The notes under the pieces: model-generated
What the model saw: only the letters and a program-made list of their open reading frames with translations
Told to the model about the DNA's origin: nothing
Databases searched by the model: none
Program-made: the position numbers and the translations under genes
Shown here: positions 1 through 5,877 of the stretch, in pieces
Layout of the letters: every line of letters begins with the position of its first letter
Position numbering within the stretch: the stretch's first letter is position 1
Assembly: GCA_016928525.1 (NCBI GenBank)
Contig: JAFGKO010000371.1
Span: forward strand, 1-22,340
Length of the DNA stretch: 22,340 bases
Reading direction: 5' to 3'
From: Anaerolineales bacterium
GTDB taxonomy: Bacteria > Chloroflexota > Anaerolineae > Anaerolineales > Villigracilaceae

Positions 1-426
1 ACCGGCGGCAAGACCGTCGCCGAGTCCGAGGTGGACGAGTTCAAGTTCATGCTCGACCAGCACGTTTGGACAACGATACACTTGCTTCAGGCCTTTTCGC
101 CAAAACTGACCGCCAACGGCTGGGGACGCATCATCGCGGTCACATCGCCGCTTGCGACGAGGCCGTCCGCGAAAATGGGCCCCTATGCAGTCGGCAAAGC
201 CGCGCAAGAGACCCTGCTGCTGACCCTGGCGGATGAATTCAAAGGCACAGACATCACCGCCAACGTGATCCAGGTCAAATCCATTGACGTGAAAGGCACG
301 GGCAACCCCGGACAGTCCGTCCGGGGCAAAGGAACATCTCCCGATGAGATCATTTCGGCGATGTTGTACCTGTGCTCGGAGGCAGCGGGGAAGGTGAATG
401 GGGCGAGGATACCGTTGTACGATTAA
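1..426 (+). CDS. Short-chain dehydrogenase/reductase (SDR), 5'-truncated by the window edge
   Basis: The reading frame is open from the first base, so the gene starts outside the window; a GTG at 31 is only an internal codon. The visible part is the C-terminal half of a Rossmann-fold SDR: the strand ending in the catalytic Ser (IIAVTSPLA), then the YxxxK active-site motif (GPYAVGKAA), and the tail ending in NGARIPLYD. The cofactor motif TGxxxGIG would lie upstream and cannot be checked. SDRs of this class are NAD(P)H-dependent oxidoreductases acting on alcohols or ketones; the substrate cannot be told. A hairpin with a T-run follows at 464-507. Family assignment is firm, function open. Confidence 0.85.
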   Translation, partial: TGGKTVAESEVDEFKFMLDQHVWTTIHLLQAFSPKLTANGWGRIIAVTSPLATRPSAKMGPYAVGKAAQETLLLTLADEFKGTDITANVIQVKSIDVKGTGNPGQSVRGKGTSPDEIISAMLYLCSEAAGKVNGARIPLYD

Positions 427-431
427 AATCA

Positions 432-457
432 TGTCACTGTGAGTGATCAGAATGACA
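432..457. repeat. Minimal copy of the TGTCAcTcTGAG/CAGAATGACA palindromic repeat
   Basis: TGTCACTGTGAG is followed almost at once by CAGAATGACA. These are the two ends of the longer repeats at 11912-11994 and 13509-13612 with the middle missing. It lies just after the SDR stop codon. It may be a deletion or excision scar, or an independent short form. Confidence 0.5.
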
Positions 458-463
458 AAACCC

Positions 464-507
464 GCCCATCGGTCTGGGGTATAATGCCTCAACAGATGGG
501 CTTTTTT
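464..507 (+). terminator. Intrinsic terminator-like hairpin after the SDR
   Basis: GCCCATC (464-470) pairs with GATGGGC (495-501), followed by six T and then CTTCTC. The loop is long (24 nt) and holds a perfect TATAAT at 480-485. The site may therefore end the SDR transcript and begin the next one, or the hairpin may be fortuitous. Confidence 0.5.
480..485 (+). promoter_or_regulatory. Probable -10 box for the STAS gene
   Basis: TATAAT lies 53 bases before the start at 539, giving a predicted leader of about 47 nt with a strong Shine-Dalgarno (AAAGGAGGT, 525-533). No good -35 lies 17 nt upstream; ATGACA at 452-457 is too far (22 nt). The box falls in the loop of the hairpin at 464-507. Confidence 0.4.
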
Positions 508-538
508 CTTCTCAATTAACCTGCAAAGGAGGTATCGA

Positions 539-937
539 ATGACAGACACTTTATCGATCACGACCTCGCCAGCCGAGGGCAAAGCCAATGTGACCGTGTT
601 CCACCTAAGTGGCATCCTGGATGCAGCCGGAGAAGACACCTTGTGCGAGTATGCCCGCCAGGCCTTTGAAGGTGGAGCCCATTTTCTGCTGCTCGATATG
701 CAAAACCTGAATCATATCTCCAGCGCGGGGTTGCGAGCCCTGCACAACATCTTCAAAATGTGCACGCCCATGGAAGAAATCGAAGCAGCCCGCGAAGTGG
801 ATGAACCTTATAAGTCCCCCTATTTCAAGCTGGCTGGGGCCTCGCCGGATGTGTACTATGTGCTCAACCTGGCCGGATTTCTGCATAACATCCCCTTCTA
901 TCCCACGATGAAAGATGCGTTGCAATCCTTCGACTAG
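539..937 (+). CDS. STAS-domain protein, anti-sigma factor antagonist type
   Basis: A 132-residue single-domain protein. Strand VTVFHLSGILDAAG and the motif HISSAGLRAL (residues 59-68) match STAS anti-anti-sigma factors, in which the Ser corresponding to S62 is phosphorylated by a partner anti-sigma kinase. Residues about 76-100 (TPMEEIEAAREVDEP and onward) form an insertion compared with the compact SpoIIAA-like domain, before the terminal helix. The start is set by AAAGGAGGT five bases upstream. No kinase or sigma factor gene is next to it, so its partner is elsewhere. The role in partner switching is inferred from the family. Confidence 0.85.
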   Translation: MTDTLSITTSPAEGKANVTVFHLSGILDAAGEDTLCEYARQAFEGGAHFLLLDMQNLNHISSAGLRALHNIFKMCTPMEEIEAAREVDEPYKSPYFKLAGASPDVYYVLNLAGFLHNIPFYPTMKDALQSFD

Positions 938-942
938 TTTAT

Positions 943-1041
943 AACCGCCAAGTTCGCAAAGGGCGCCAAGATTCATAAATTAGCCGCCAAGGTTTCTTGG
1001 CGGTTTGCACGCTCCTTGGCGTTCTTGGAGTCTTGGCGGTT
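943..1041. repeat. AACCGCxAAG-type imperfect inverted repeat
   Basis: The left arm begins AACCGCCAAGTTCGCAAAG and the right arm, read in reverse complement, begins AACCGCCAAGACTCCAAG. Both are made of CGCxAAG units, as is the element at 8657-8728. An inner hairpin (CCGCCAAG/CTTGGCGG) sits in the middle. It fills the gap between the STAS and Nudix genes and ends just before the Nudix promoter. Confidence 0.7.
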
Positions 1042-1045
1042 TATT

Positions 1046-1072
1046 TTGAAAACTTCTTTCTTTCGGTATAAT
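1046..1072 (+). promoter_or_regulatory. Promoter of the Nudix gene, probably leaderless
   Basis: TTGAAA (1046-1051), a 15-nt spacer and a perfect TATAAT (1067-1072). Only eight bases separate the -10 box from the ATG at 1081 and no Shine-Dalgarno is present, so transcription should begin at or within a few bases of the start codon. Confidence 0.6.
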
Positions 1073-1080
1073 CCTCCGCT

Positions 1081-1497
1081 ATGAGCAAACAAAAATTCCC
1101 CGAACCGACCGTAGGCGTTTTCATCTTCAACCAGCAGGGTGAACTGCTGATATTGCAATCGCACAAGTGGCCGGGAGCGTACGTGGTCCCTGGCGGACAC
1201 GTGGAACTGGGCGAGCGGCTCGAAGAAGCCGCCGTCCGCGAAGCCAAGGAAGAGACCGGGCTGGACATCTACGACCTGGAGTTTATCAACTTCCAGCAAT
1301 TCATTTACGACCCCGCCTTCTGGAAGAAGCGGCATTTCATCTTCTTTGATTTTGCCGCCAAAACAAGAAGTACGGATGTGCGTTTGAATGATGAAGCGCA
1401 GGAATATGAGTGGGTAGATCCTAAAGAAGCACTTGGGATGGAATTGGATGCTTACACGCGCACATCGATTGAAACGCACTTGAAAAGAAGGGAATAG
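1081..1497 (+). CDS. Nudix hydrolase
   Basis: 138 residues, the usual size of a lone Nudix domain. The Nudix box GX5EX7REUXEEXGU is complete at residues 39-61 (G39, E45, R53-E54, E57-E58, G60), so the Mg-binding Glu residues are in place. These enzymes cleave nucleoside diphosphates linked to another group; MutT-like cleaning of oxidised nucleotides is one option but the substrate is not readable. The ATG lies 8 bases after a TATAAT, suggesting leaderless expression. It converges on the GNAT-TPR gene with a shared hairpin terminator. A degenerate copy of its 3' end lies at 20885-20932. Confidence 0.92.
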   Translation: MSKQKFPEPTVGVFIFNQQGELLILQSHKWPGAYVVPGGHVELGERLEEAAVREAKEETGLDIYDLEFINFQQFIYDPAFWKKRHFIFFDFAAKTRSTDVRLNDEAQEYEWVDPKEALGMELDAYTRTSIETHLKRRE

Positions 1498-1531
1498 AGT
1501 TGGGCGGCCTGTGAGCCGCCCAACTGCTTTT
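1498..1531 (+). terminator. Intrinsic terminator between convergent Nudix and GNAT genes
   Basis: A perfect 11-bp stem, AGTTGGGCGGC (1498-1508) with GCCGCCCAACT (1515-1525), loop of six bases, followed by GCTTTT. It starts right after the Nudix stop codon and lies six bases before the end of the opposing GNAT gene; the T-run favours the plus strand. Confidence 0.8.
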
Positions 1532-1536
1532 GTGGT

Positions 1537-2673
1537 TCAAGAGTTTTTCTCGTTCTGTTCAATGCGCTCCAGGATCGATTCCCAGATTGGTGTTCCGTGC
1601 AGGAAACGGAAATCTTCGTCATTTTTCAGATGCGCCAGGTTTGACCAGCCGCGCTCGACTGCCGCCAGCAGGTACCGGGTTGCTTTTTCGGCATTCTTGA
1701 TCTCCCCCCAGACGCTGGCAGCCAGGTAATAGTAGTAATCGGGATTCTCCGTCCGCGCGGCAAAGAGACGCTCGTAATATTGACGCGTTTTTTCGTGATC
1801 GCCGAGCTGATAATAGTGCCAGCCCAGTTCGGCCAGGTGGTCCAGCGGATCGCGCATGTAGTAATAGTAGGTGTATTCCCCCTGTCGCTTGAAACCGACC
1901 TTTTCCGCGGTTTTCCAGGAACCGACGTTGATCGTATTGCAGTGCCATCCGACCCTTCGATACCCTTTTTGGAAGCAATATTCCACGGTGGCGGCAGTGA
2001 CGATCGTTGCCAGACCCTGATGCCGGTGGGCAGGACTGGTTTCGGCGCCGATATCGATCTGGTCACCGCAGCGGCAGTCCGCGGTGCAGCTGGAAACGAT
2101 AGCACCCCCATGCGTGATGTAGAAACCTGCGCCGTGTGCCAGAAAGTTATCCAGAGAGTCCCAGGCAATCTTGATCATCCTGGGGTCGATCAAATCGTCG
2201 GGGTCATCGCGCAGGTCATCGTCCAGAAAGAAGCGGTCCATCCGGTGGACGGTGTAACCGTCCGGGAGGTGTTCCCGCCAGGCGTAGTCCAGTTCCGTGC
2301 AGAGATAGCGATAGCGTGGCAGGGCTTCCACTTCGTGGGTGGGAATCAGTTCAGGCAGATAGTCAGCCCATTCCTGCGGATGGACGGCCAGCGTGATACT
2401 TTCGTCGCTGTCGAGATATACCTGTCCGGTGAAGATCGAGTCTTGAAAGAATTGGCGCATGGATTCGCGTAAGTCCGGGTCGGAATATTCTCCGGCCAGC
2501 AGGTAGCCTTCGATAGTGAGCGCAAAGGCCAGGCGCGGATGTCCCGGATCGTCCACAAAGATGCGACCGGGATTGCCGCCATCCAGCACGGCGCGGATGG
2601 ACAGGCTGTAATTGAAGCCATTGAACAGGGAATGAACGTTCTCAAACTCTTGAAAATCGAGTTCTTGTAACAC
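1537..2673 (-). CDS. GNAT acetyltransferase (ZmaR-like GNAT_acetyltran type) with C-terminal TPR-like tail
   Basis: 378 residues. The acetyl-CoA-binding segment is at about 212-245, with the R/QxxGxA-type loop RHQGLA at 217-222, followed by NVGSWKTAEKVGF (249-261), where GNATs place the residues after beta 5. The N-terminal 200 residues resemble the PF12746-type acetyltransferases that include zwittermicin resistance protein. Residues about 275-372 contain helical TPR-like repeats ending in the common tail pattern GW.NL.HLKND.DF..L. The start is GTG with GGAG seven bases upstream (2681-2684). It is expressed from the promoter at 2864-2892 through a structured leader containing an intrinsic terminator, so it may be conditionally expressed. 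The acetylated substrate is unknown. Confidence 0.8.
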   Translation of the reverse strand: MLQELDFQEFENVHSLFNGFNYSLSIRAVLDGGNPGRIFVDDPGHPRLAFALTIEGYLLAGEYSDPDLRESMRQFFQDSIFTGQVYLDSDESITLAVHPQEWADYLPELIPTHEVEALPRYRYLCTELDYAWREHLPDGYTVHRMDRFFLDDDLRDDPDDLIDPRMIKIAWDSLDNFLAHGAGFYITHGGAIVSSCTADCRCGDQIDIGAETSPAHRHQGLATIVTAATVEYCFQKGYRRVGWHCNTINVGSWKTAEKVGFKRQGEYTYYYYMRDPLDHLAELGWHYYQLGDHEKTRQYYERLFAARTENPDYYYYLAASVWGEIKNAEKATRYLLAAVERGWSNLAHLKNDEDFRFLHGTPIWESILERIEQNEKNS

Positions 2674-2711
2674 GGGATTTCTCCATTGTGAGTGACAAAA
2701 GGGTGGGTGTT

Positions 2712-2737
2712 CGCCTGTGACAAAAAAGCCACAGGCG
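2712..2737. other. Second hairpin overlapping the leader terminator
   Basis: CGCCTGTG (2712-2719) and CACAGGCG (2730-2737) form a perfect 8-bp stem around a loop containing six A. Bases 2730-2737 also form one arm of the terminator stem at 2727-2752, so the two hairpins exclude each other. On the minus strand this one can form only after read-through. Confidence 0.6.
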
Positions 2738-2752
2738 TGCGCGCCCGTGGCT
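2722..2752 (-). terminator. Intrinsic terminator inside the GNAT-TPR leader
   Basis: On the minus strand AGCCACGGGCG (2752-2742) pairs with CGCCTGTGGCT (2737-2727): 11 pairs including one G.U, with a four-base loop CGCA, followed directly by five more T. It lies between the promoter at 2864-2892 and the GNAT start at 2673, about 50 bases before the start codon. There is no gene upstream for it to end, apart from the DUF35 operon, which has its own terminator at 2970-3004. Confidence 0.75.
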
Positions 2753-2857
2753 GGGTGATACCGTATTTGGTTAAATGCCTGCTGACGCGCCTGGATACAC
2801 GGGGGAAAGTGTATTAAGTTGTGCGGTCAGACAGTGGCAAATTCCTTTTGTTTGATT
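2722..2857 (-). ncRNA. Structured leader or small RNA upstream of the GNAT-TPR gene (candidate)
   Basis: The predicted transcript starts near 2857 and would end at the terminator, giving about 135 nt. Helices visible on the minus strand are TGCC/GGCA (2836-2839 with 2776-2779), CTGACCGC with GCGTCAG (2823-2830 with 2782-2788, one bulge) and ATACAC/GTGTAT (2809-2814 with 2795-2800), nested in that order, then the terminator. CCCGTG (2803-2798) can instead pair with CACGGG (2749-2744); this would break both the inner hairpin and the terminator, as an antiterminator would. I do not recognise a known riboswitch consensus. It may be an attenuator for the downstream gene or a free-standing RNA. Confidence 0.45.
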
Positions 2858-2863
2858 AGAGGC

Positions 2864-2892
2864 AGTATATCGTTACTCGACAAGCAGGTCAA
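2864..2892 (-). promoter_or_regulatory. Promoter for the structured leader and GNAT-TPR gene
   Basis: On the minus strand TTGACC (2892-2887), a 17-nt spacer, and TATACT (2869-2864). The predicted start is near 2857, about 184 nt before the GTG at 2673. This is one of the best sigma-70-type matches in the window. Confidence 0.65.
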
Positions 2893-2969
2893 GTAAACGT
2901 CAAAAATCAGTCGATACCATAGGATTGGGCAAATGGCGCTAATTTTCAAAAGGAGTTCGCGTTATAACA

Positions 2970-3004
2970 AAAAGTGGACTCAGCCAACCGCCGAGTCCAC
3001 TTTT
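2970..3004 (-). terminator. Terminator of the thiolase-like/DUF35 operon
   Basis: A perfect 12-bp stem, AAAAGTGGACTC (2970-2981) with GAGTCCACTTTT (2993-3004), 11-base loop. On the minus strand it ends in TTTTTG, 30 bases after the DUF35 stop codon. The flanking A and T runs also make it usable on the plus strand. Confidence 0.85.
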
Positions 3005-3034
3005 ACCATTCTCTGCTCTCTACTTTCTAATCAT

Positions 3035-3583
3035 CTACTCTTTTGGAGAGAAGTACACATCCGTCGGCTTGAGCTTCGAGTTGCGCAGGAAGTTCGGCTG
3101 CACCTCCATCCCGATCCAATCCAGCGTGGCGGCCATCGGGTCGACGCCCATCAGACGGGTCAGCAGCAACGTATTGACGCCCTCGATTTCGATCAGCGCC
3201 AGGACGAAGGGCGTTTCCGGCAGGAACTCCTCCGAGCCGAAGTGACAGACCGTGAAGGCATGCACTTTGGCAGGCCGCTCGGTGATATCGATCCAGTTCG
3301 TTTCCGCGCCGGAGTACATATCGTGTCCGCGCGGATTGGCGTAGGTGTAGCCGTGGGCAGGGTCCTGGCTGGCGAGCAGGCGCTTGTTGGCCAGTCCGGC
3401 GAACCAGGGGCTGTCCTGCCCGTAGGAGTGCAGGTAGGTGATCTGGTAGGGCTGCTCGATCTGGATGGGCGCCATCTTCTTCAGGAAGGCCAGCGCATCC
3501 GGGTCGAGTTCCTGTGGAAAGGGCACACCATGGACGATGTAGCCGCCCAGGCTTTCTTCGCGTCTTGACGGTAACTTGGACAT
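3035..3583 (-). CDS. DUF35-type OB-fold protein, partner of the thiolase-like protein
   Basis: 182 residues. Layout and position match DUF35 proteins, which are small partners of thiolase-like enzymes: an N-terminal helical part (PFPQELDPDALAFLKKM), a central segment where the zinc ribbon should be (residues 68-92, with the usual PR dipeptide at 84-85), and a C-terminal OB fold (VHAFTVCHFG, FVLALIEIEG, LLTRLMGVDP, IGMEVQPNF). The four ribbon cysteines are absent; the only Cys is C113 in the OB fold. It starts three bases after the thiolase-like gene with a good AAGGAGGG (3591-3598), so the pair is co-transcribed and probably forms a complex. The exact role is unknown. Confidence 0.75.
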   Translation of the reverse strand: MSKLPSRREESLGGYIVHGVPFPQELDPDALAFLKKMAPIQIEQPYQITYLHSYGQDSPWFAGLANKRLLASQDPAHGYTYANPRGHDMYSGAETNWIDITERPAKVHAFTVCHFGSEEFLPETPFVLALIEIEGVNTLLLTRLMGVDPMAATLDWIGMEVQPNFLRNSKLKPTDVYFSPKE

Positions 3584-3586
3584 GGC

Positions 3587-4951
3587 TTAACCCTCCTTTT
3601 CCAACACTGAGACGGTGACATACGTGCCGGTGCCGGCATGCGAGTGGATCGCGCCCCGCTTCGCATCCCGGACCTGGAGCGTGCCATCGTTGAAGTGCTT
3701 TTTCACACTCCCCTGCAACTGCCAGATGGCGAAGACCGCCTGCATCAGCCCGGTCGCGCCGACGGGATGCCCGCAGGCGATCAGCCCGCCGGACGGGTTG
3801 ACCGGGCAGGCCGGTTCATCGGCCAGCTTCAGGCCGTAATCGACGCCCGGCATGAAGGCTTTGCCCGAAGCGGCGAATTCCCCGCCCTCGCCATAGCGGC
3901 ATAGGCCCAGATCCTCATAGGTCTGGATCTCGGACGAGGTATAGGCGTCATGCAGTTCGATGAAGTCCAGCTCGCCCAGCGGATCGGAGATGCCGGCATG
4001 TTTCCAGGCCATGTTGCCCGCCGTGCGCCCGGCGCGGAAGGAATGCACGCCCGGGTAACGCGTGCCGTGCTCCCACAGCTTTTTGTAGTAGGCCCTGGTA
4101 TCGTCTGAAGCCTTTTCCTGCTCGGTGGCGTAGTTTTCCATGAAGTAGTCGTAATCCACGTGCGGACGGTCGGCCATGCGCATGGCGTCCGTGCCGCGCC
4201 CGATGCCGGTCACCTTGACCAGCGGGCGGGCGATCTGTGCCCCGGCGGCTTCCAGTTTCTTCAAGCCTTCTTCCGAAACCAAAATCGTGGCTGCGGCTCC
4301 ATCGGACATGACGCAGATATCCAGGCGAGTCAGCGGCCAGGCAACCATCGGCGCGTTGCGTACATCCTGGATGGTGTAACGATTGCGCTTCTGGGAATAG
4401 GGATTGTGATAGGCGTTGATGTGATTCTTCACGCTGACGTGCGCCATCTGCTCGACGGTGGTGCCGAACTCCTTCATGTGGCGCGTGACCATCATGGCGT
4501 AGTAGCCCGAATAAAAACCTCCAACAGGGTAATCGACCGAAACATCGGATGCTAAGGCGATGAACTCGTTGCCCTTCCAGGTTTCCACGTGCGACATGGT
4601 CTCGAAGCCGTAAGCCACGCACACGTCCATGTGACCGCTGGCAATCGACTTCCAGGCTTCCTGGAAGCACAGGCCGCCGGTCGCGCCGCCGCCCTCTACG
4701 CGGTGACTGGGTTTGGGGCACAGACCCAGGTAGTCCTGGGCCATGATGGCGGCCATCAGTTGCCGGCTGAAATGGTCCGAGAAGTACGAGGCCACCGATC
4801 CGTCCACAATACGGGTGAACGTCTCGAAGTCCAGGCCGATGTCGTCAATGGCATAGTCATACGCCTCTTTGACAATGGCCTGGAAGGTCTTGTCGGGCCG
4901 GGCTTTGGCGAACTTGGATACCCCGCCCGAAATGGCATACACAGGTCTCAT
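3587..4951 (-). CDS. Thiolase-like protein (SCP-x/acetyl-CoA acetyltransferase family) lacking the nucleophilic Cys
   Basis: 454 residues from the ATG at 4951, chosen because AGGAGG lies upstream and the family N-terminus (MRPVYAISGG) begins there; an in-frame ATG at 4984 would add 11 unlikely residues. Thiolase fold markers are VEGGGATGG (85-93), HDAYTSSEIQTYEDLGLC, and ACGHPVGATG with H395. In true thiolases the first motif carries the nucleophilic Cys (CxxG); here the aligned position is G89. The C-terminal Cys motif also reads SHAGTG without Cys. Claisen thiolysis by the usual route is therefore unlikely. Thiolase-like aldolases paired with DUF35 proteins (Ltp2-ChsH2 in sterol side-chain breakdown) are a known parallel. 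First gene of a two-gene operon. Confidence 0.85.
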   Translation of the reverse strand: MRPVYAISGGVSKFAKARPDKTFQAIVKEAYDYAIDDIGLDFETFTRIVDGSVASYFSDHFSRQLMAAIMAQDYLGLCPKPSHRVEGGGATGGLCFQEAWKSIASGHMDVCVAYGFETMSHVETWKGNEFIALASDVSVDYPVGGFYSGYYAMMVTRHMKEFGTTVEQMAHVSVKNHINAYHNPYSQKRNRYTIQDVRNAPMVAWPLTRLDICVMSDGAAATILVSEEGLKKLEAAGAQIARPLVKVTGIGRGTDAMRMADRPHVDYDYFMENYATEQEKASDDTRAYYKKLWEHGTRYPGVHSFRAGRTAGNMAWKHAGISDPLGELDFIELHDAYTSSEIQTYEDLGLCRYGEGGEFAASGKAFMPGVDYGLKLADEPACPVNPSGGLIACGHPVGATGLMQAVFAIWQLQGSVKKHFNDGTLQVRDAKRGAIHSHAGTGTYVTVSVLEKEG

Positions 4952-4977
4952 TGCGGTTGCTCCTCCTGATTGGGATT

Positions 4978-4991
4978 TCTGCAATTGCAGA
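4978..4991. promoter_or_regulatory. 14-bp perfect palindrome, possible operator of the thiolase operon
   Basis: TCTGCAATTGCAGA lies 27 bases before the thiolase-like ATG and overlaps the start site expected from the TACAAT box at 5004-4999 (minus strand). A repressor bound there would block transcription. The -35 region of that promoter is weak, so the promoter itself is uncertain. Confidence 0.4.
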
Positions 4992-5133
4992 CATTCTCAT
5001 TGTACAGGAAAACGGGGAAAAACGAAAATCGGGCGCAGGTTTTATGAAATGCGTCCATAATTGTCATGGCCCCGCTGGTCGAGTGCCGCGAAGCGGTGTT
5101 CGATACCACGAGGGCCAGACAATTTCAATAACC

Positions 5134-5150
5134 ATAACGCTTGACGTTAT
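5134..5150. promoter_or_regulatory. Probable HigA operator
   Basis: A perfect inverted repeat ATAACG-CTTGA-CGTTAT. Its right half covers the -35 box (TTGACG, 5141-5146) of the higBA promoter. Antitoxins of this family repress their own operon by binding such palindromes. Confidence 0.65.
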
Positions 5151-5169
5151 TATTTTCTTGCAGTATGAT
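5141..5169 (+). promoter_or_regulatory. higBA promoter
   Basis: TTGACG (5141-5146), a 17-nt spacer, and TATGAT (5164-5169). The predicted transcription start near 5176 leaves almost no leader before the ATG at 5179. Confidence 0.7.
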
Positions 5170-5178
5170 GAAGGACAT

Positions 5179-5460
5179 ATGATCAAGACCTTCGCCAATA
5201 AAGAGACAGAAAGATTATTCCAACGCGAAGCCTCGCGCAAGTTGCCAGCGGATATCCAGCGCAAAGCACGGCTTAAATTAGAAATTCTCGACGCGGTGGA
5301 AAGACTAAACGATTTAAAAGTCCCGCCGGGTAACCGGTTTGAAAAACTAAGCGGCGCCCGCGAAGGTCAACACAGCATCCGTATCAATCAGCAATGGCGG
5401 ATCTGTTTTCGATGGAAAAACGGTGATTGTTACGATGTCGAAATCGTGGACTATCACTAA
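5179..5460 (+). CDS. higB: HigB-type toxin (RelE superfamily mRNA interferase)
   Basis: 93 residues, the standard HigB length. The family hallmarks are MIKTFANKETERLF at the N-terminus, the helix RKARLKLEILDAVERLNDL, PPGNRFEKLSG, and the C-terminal block HSIRINQQWRICFRWKNGDCYDVEIVDYH-like strands in which R, W and the terminal DYH are conserved. Family members cut mRNA on translating ribosomes. The frame stays open far upstream, but the start at 5179 is chosen because AAGGA precedes it and the promoter ends at 5169. The toxin gene precedes the antitoxin gene, as is typical of higBA. Confidence 0.92.
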   Translation: MIKTFANKETERLFQREASRKLPADIQRKARLKLEILDAVERLNDLKVPPGNRFEKLSGAREGQHSIRINQQWRICFRWKNGDCYDVEIVDYH

Positions 5461-5470
5461 GGAGATTGAT

Positions 5471-5773
5471 ATGGCGAATAAACTACCACCTATTCACCCG
5501 GGTGAAATCCTGCTCGAAGAATTCCTGGCGCCGATGGGCATCAGTCAATACAGGCTTGCCAAGGATATCAATGTGCCGCCGCGCCGCATCAACGAGATCG
5601 TGCTTGGCAAGCGTGCCATCACGCCTGATACAGCCCTGCGCCTTTCGCGCTATTTCGGTCTTTCCGAGCGCTTCTGGATCAATTTACAAACACGCTATGA
5701 CATCGAAGTGGAGAAAGATAAGTTGCAAAATCGCCTGGAACGCGAAGTGCAGGTTTATGCTGCGATGCAATAA
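5471..5773 (+). CDS. higA: HigA-type antitoxin (XRE-family DNA-binding protein)
   Basis: 100 residues. Starts with the family signature PPIHPGEILLEEFLAPMG, followed by the helix-turn-helix ISQYRLAKDINVPPRRINEIVLGKR and the helix TPDTALRLSRYFGLSERFWINLQ, all typical of HigA/VapI antitoxins. It begins 10 bases after higB with AAGGAG six bases upstream, so the two are translated together. It should neutralise HigB and repress the operon through the palindrome at 5134-5150. Confidence 0.95.
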   Translation: MANKLPPIHPGEILLEEFLAPMGISQYRLAKDINVPPRRINEIVLGKRAITPDTALRLSRYFGLSERFWINLQTRYDIEVEKDKLQNRLEREVQVYAAMQ

Positions 5774-5810
5774 TATACCAAAGAGGCAGGAAGTGGCAAA
5801 CTTACGATTG

Positions 5811-5858
5811 TAGGTTACTGGAGACTGCCGCGGGCGCTGCCGCGCCCTCGCAGTGACA
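5811..5858. repeat. Solo right half of the TGTCATTGC/GCAGTGACA palindromic repeat
   Basis: Begins TAGGTTACTGGAGACTGCC and ends CTCGCAGTGACA. The same beginning (TAGGTTACCTGAGACTGCC) and end are found at 17311-17359, where the element is complete. Here the left half (TGTCATTGC...) is missing. It sits in the gap between higA and the TIR-STAND gene, directly before the latter's ribosome binding site. Confidence 0.6.
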
Positions 5859-5877
5859 TAAATAAGGGCAGGTGGAC

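Noticed and set aside
1780..2472. 230-codon plus-strand frame
   Set aside because: Lies wholly antisense to the GNAT-TPR gene, which has clear family motifs.
2773..2857. Cobalamin riboswitch in the GNAT-TPR leader
   Set aside because: Only GCCACTGT and a loose CAGG-type stretch match; the other conserved blocks and the B12 box are missing, and the transcript would start too late to include them.
4951..5178. 76-residue N-terminal extension of HigB
   Set aside because: It would run through the promoter and operator; the 93-residue form has the usual family length and start.
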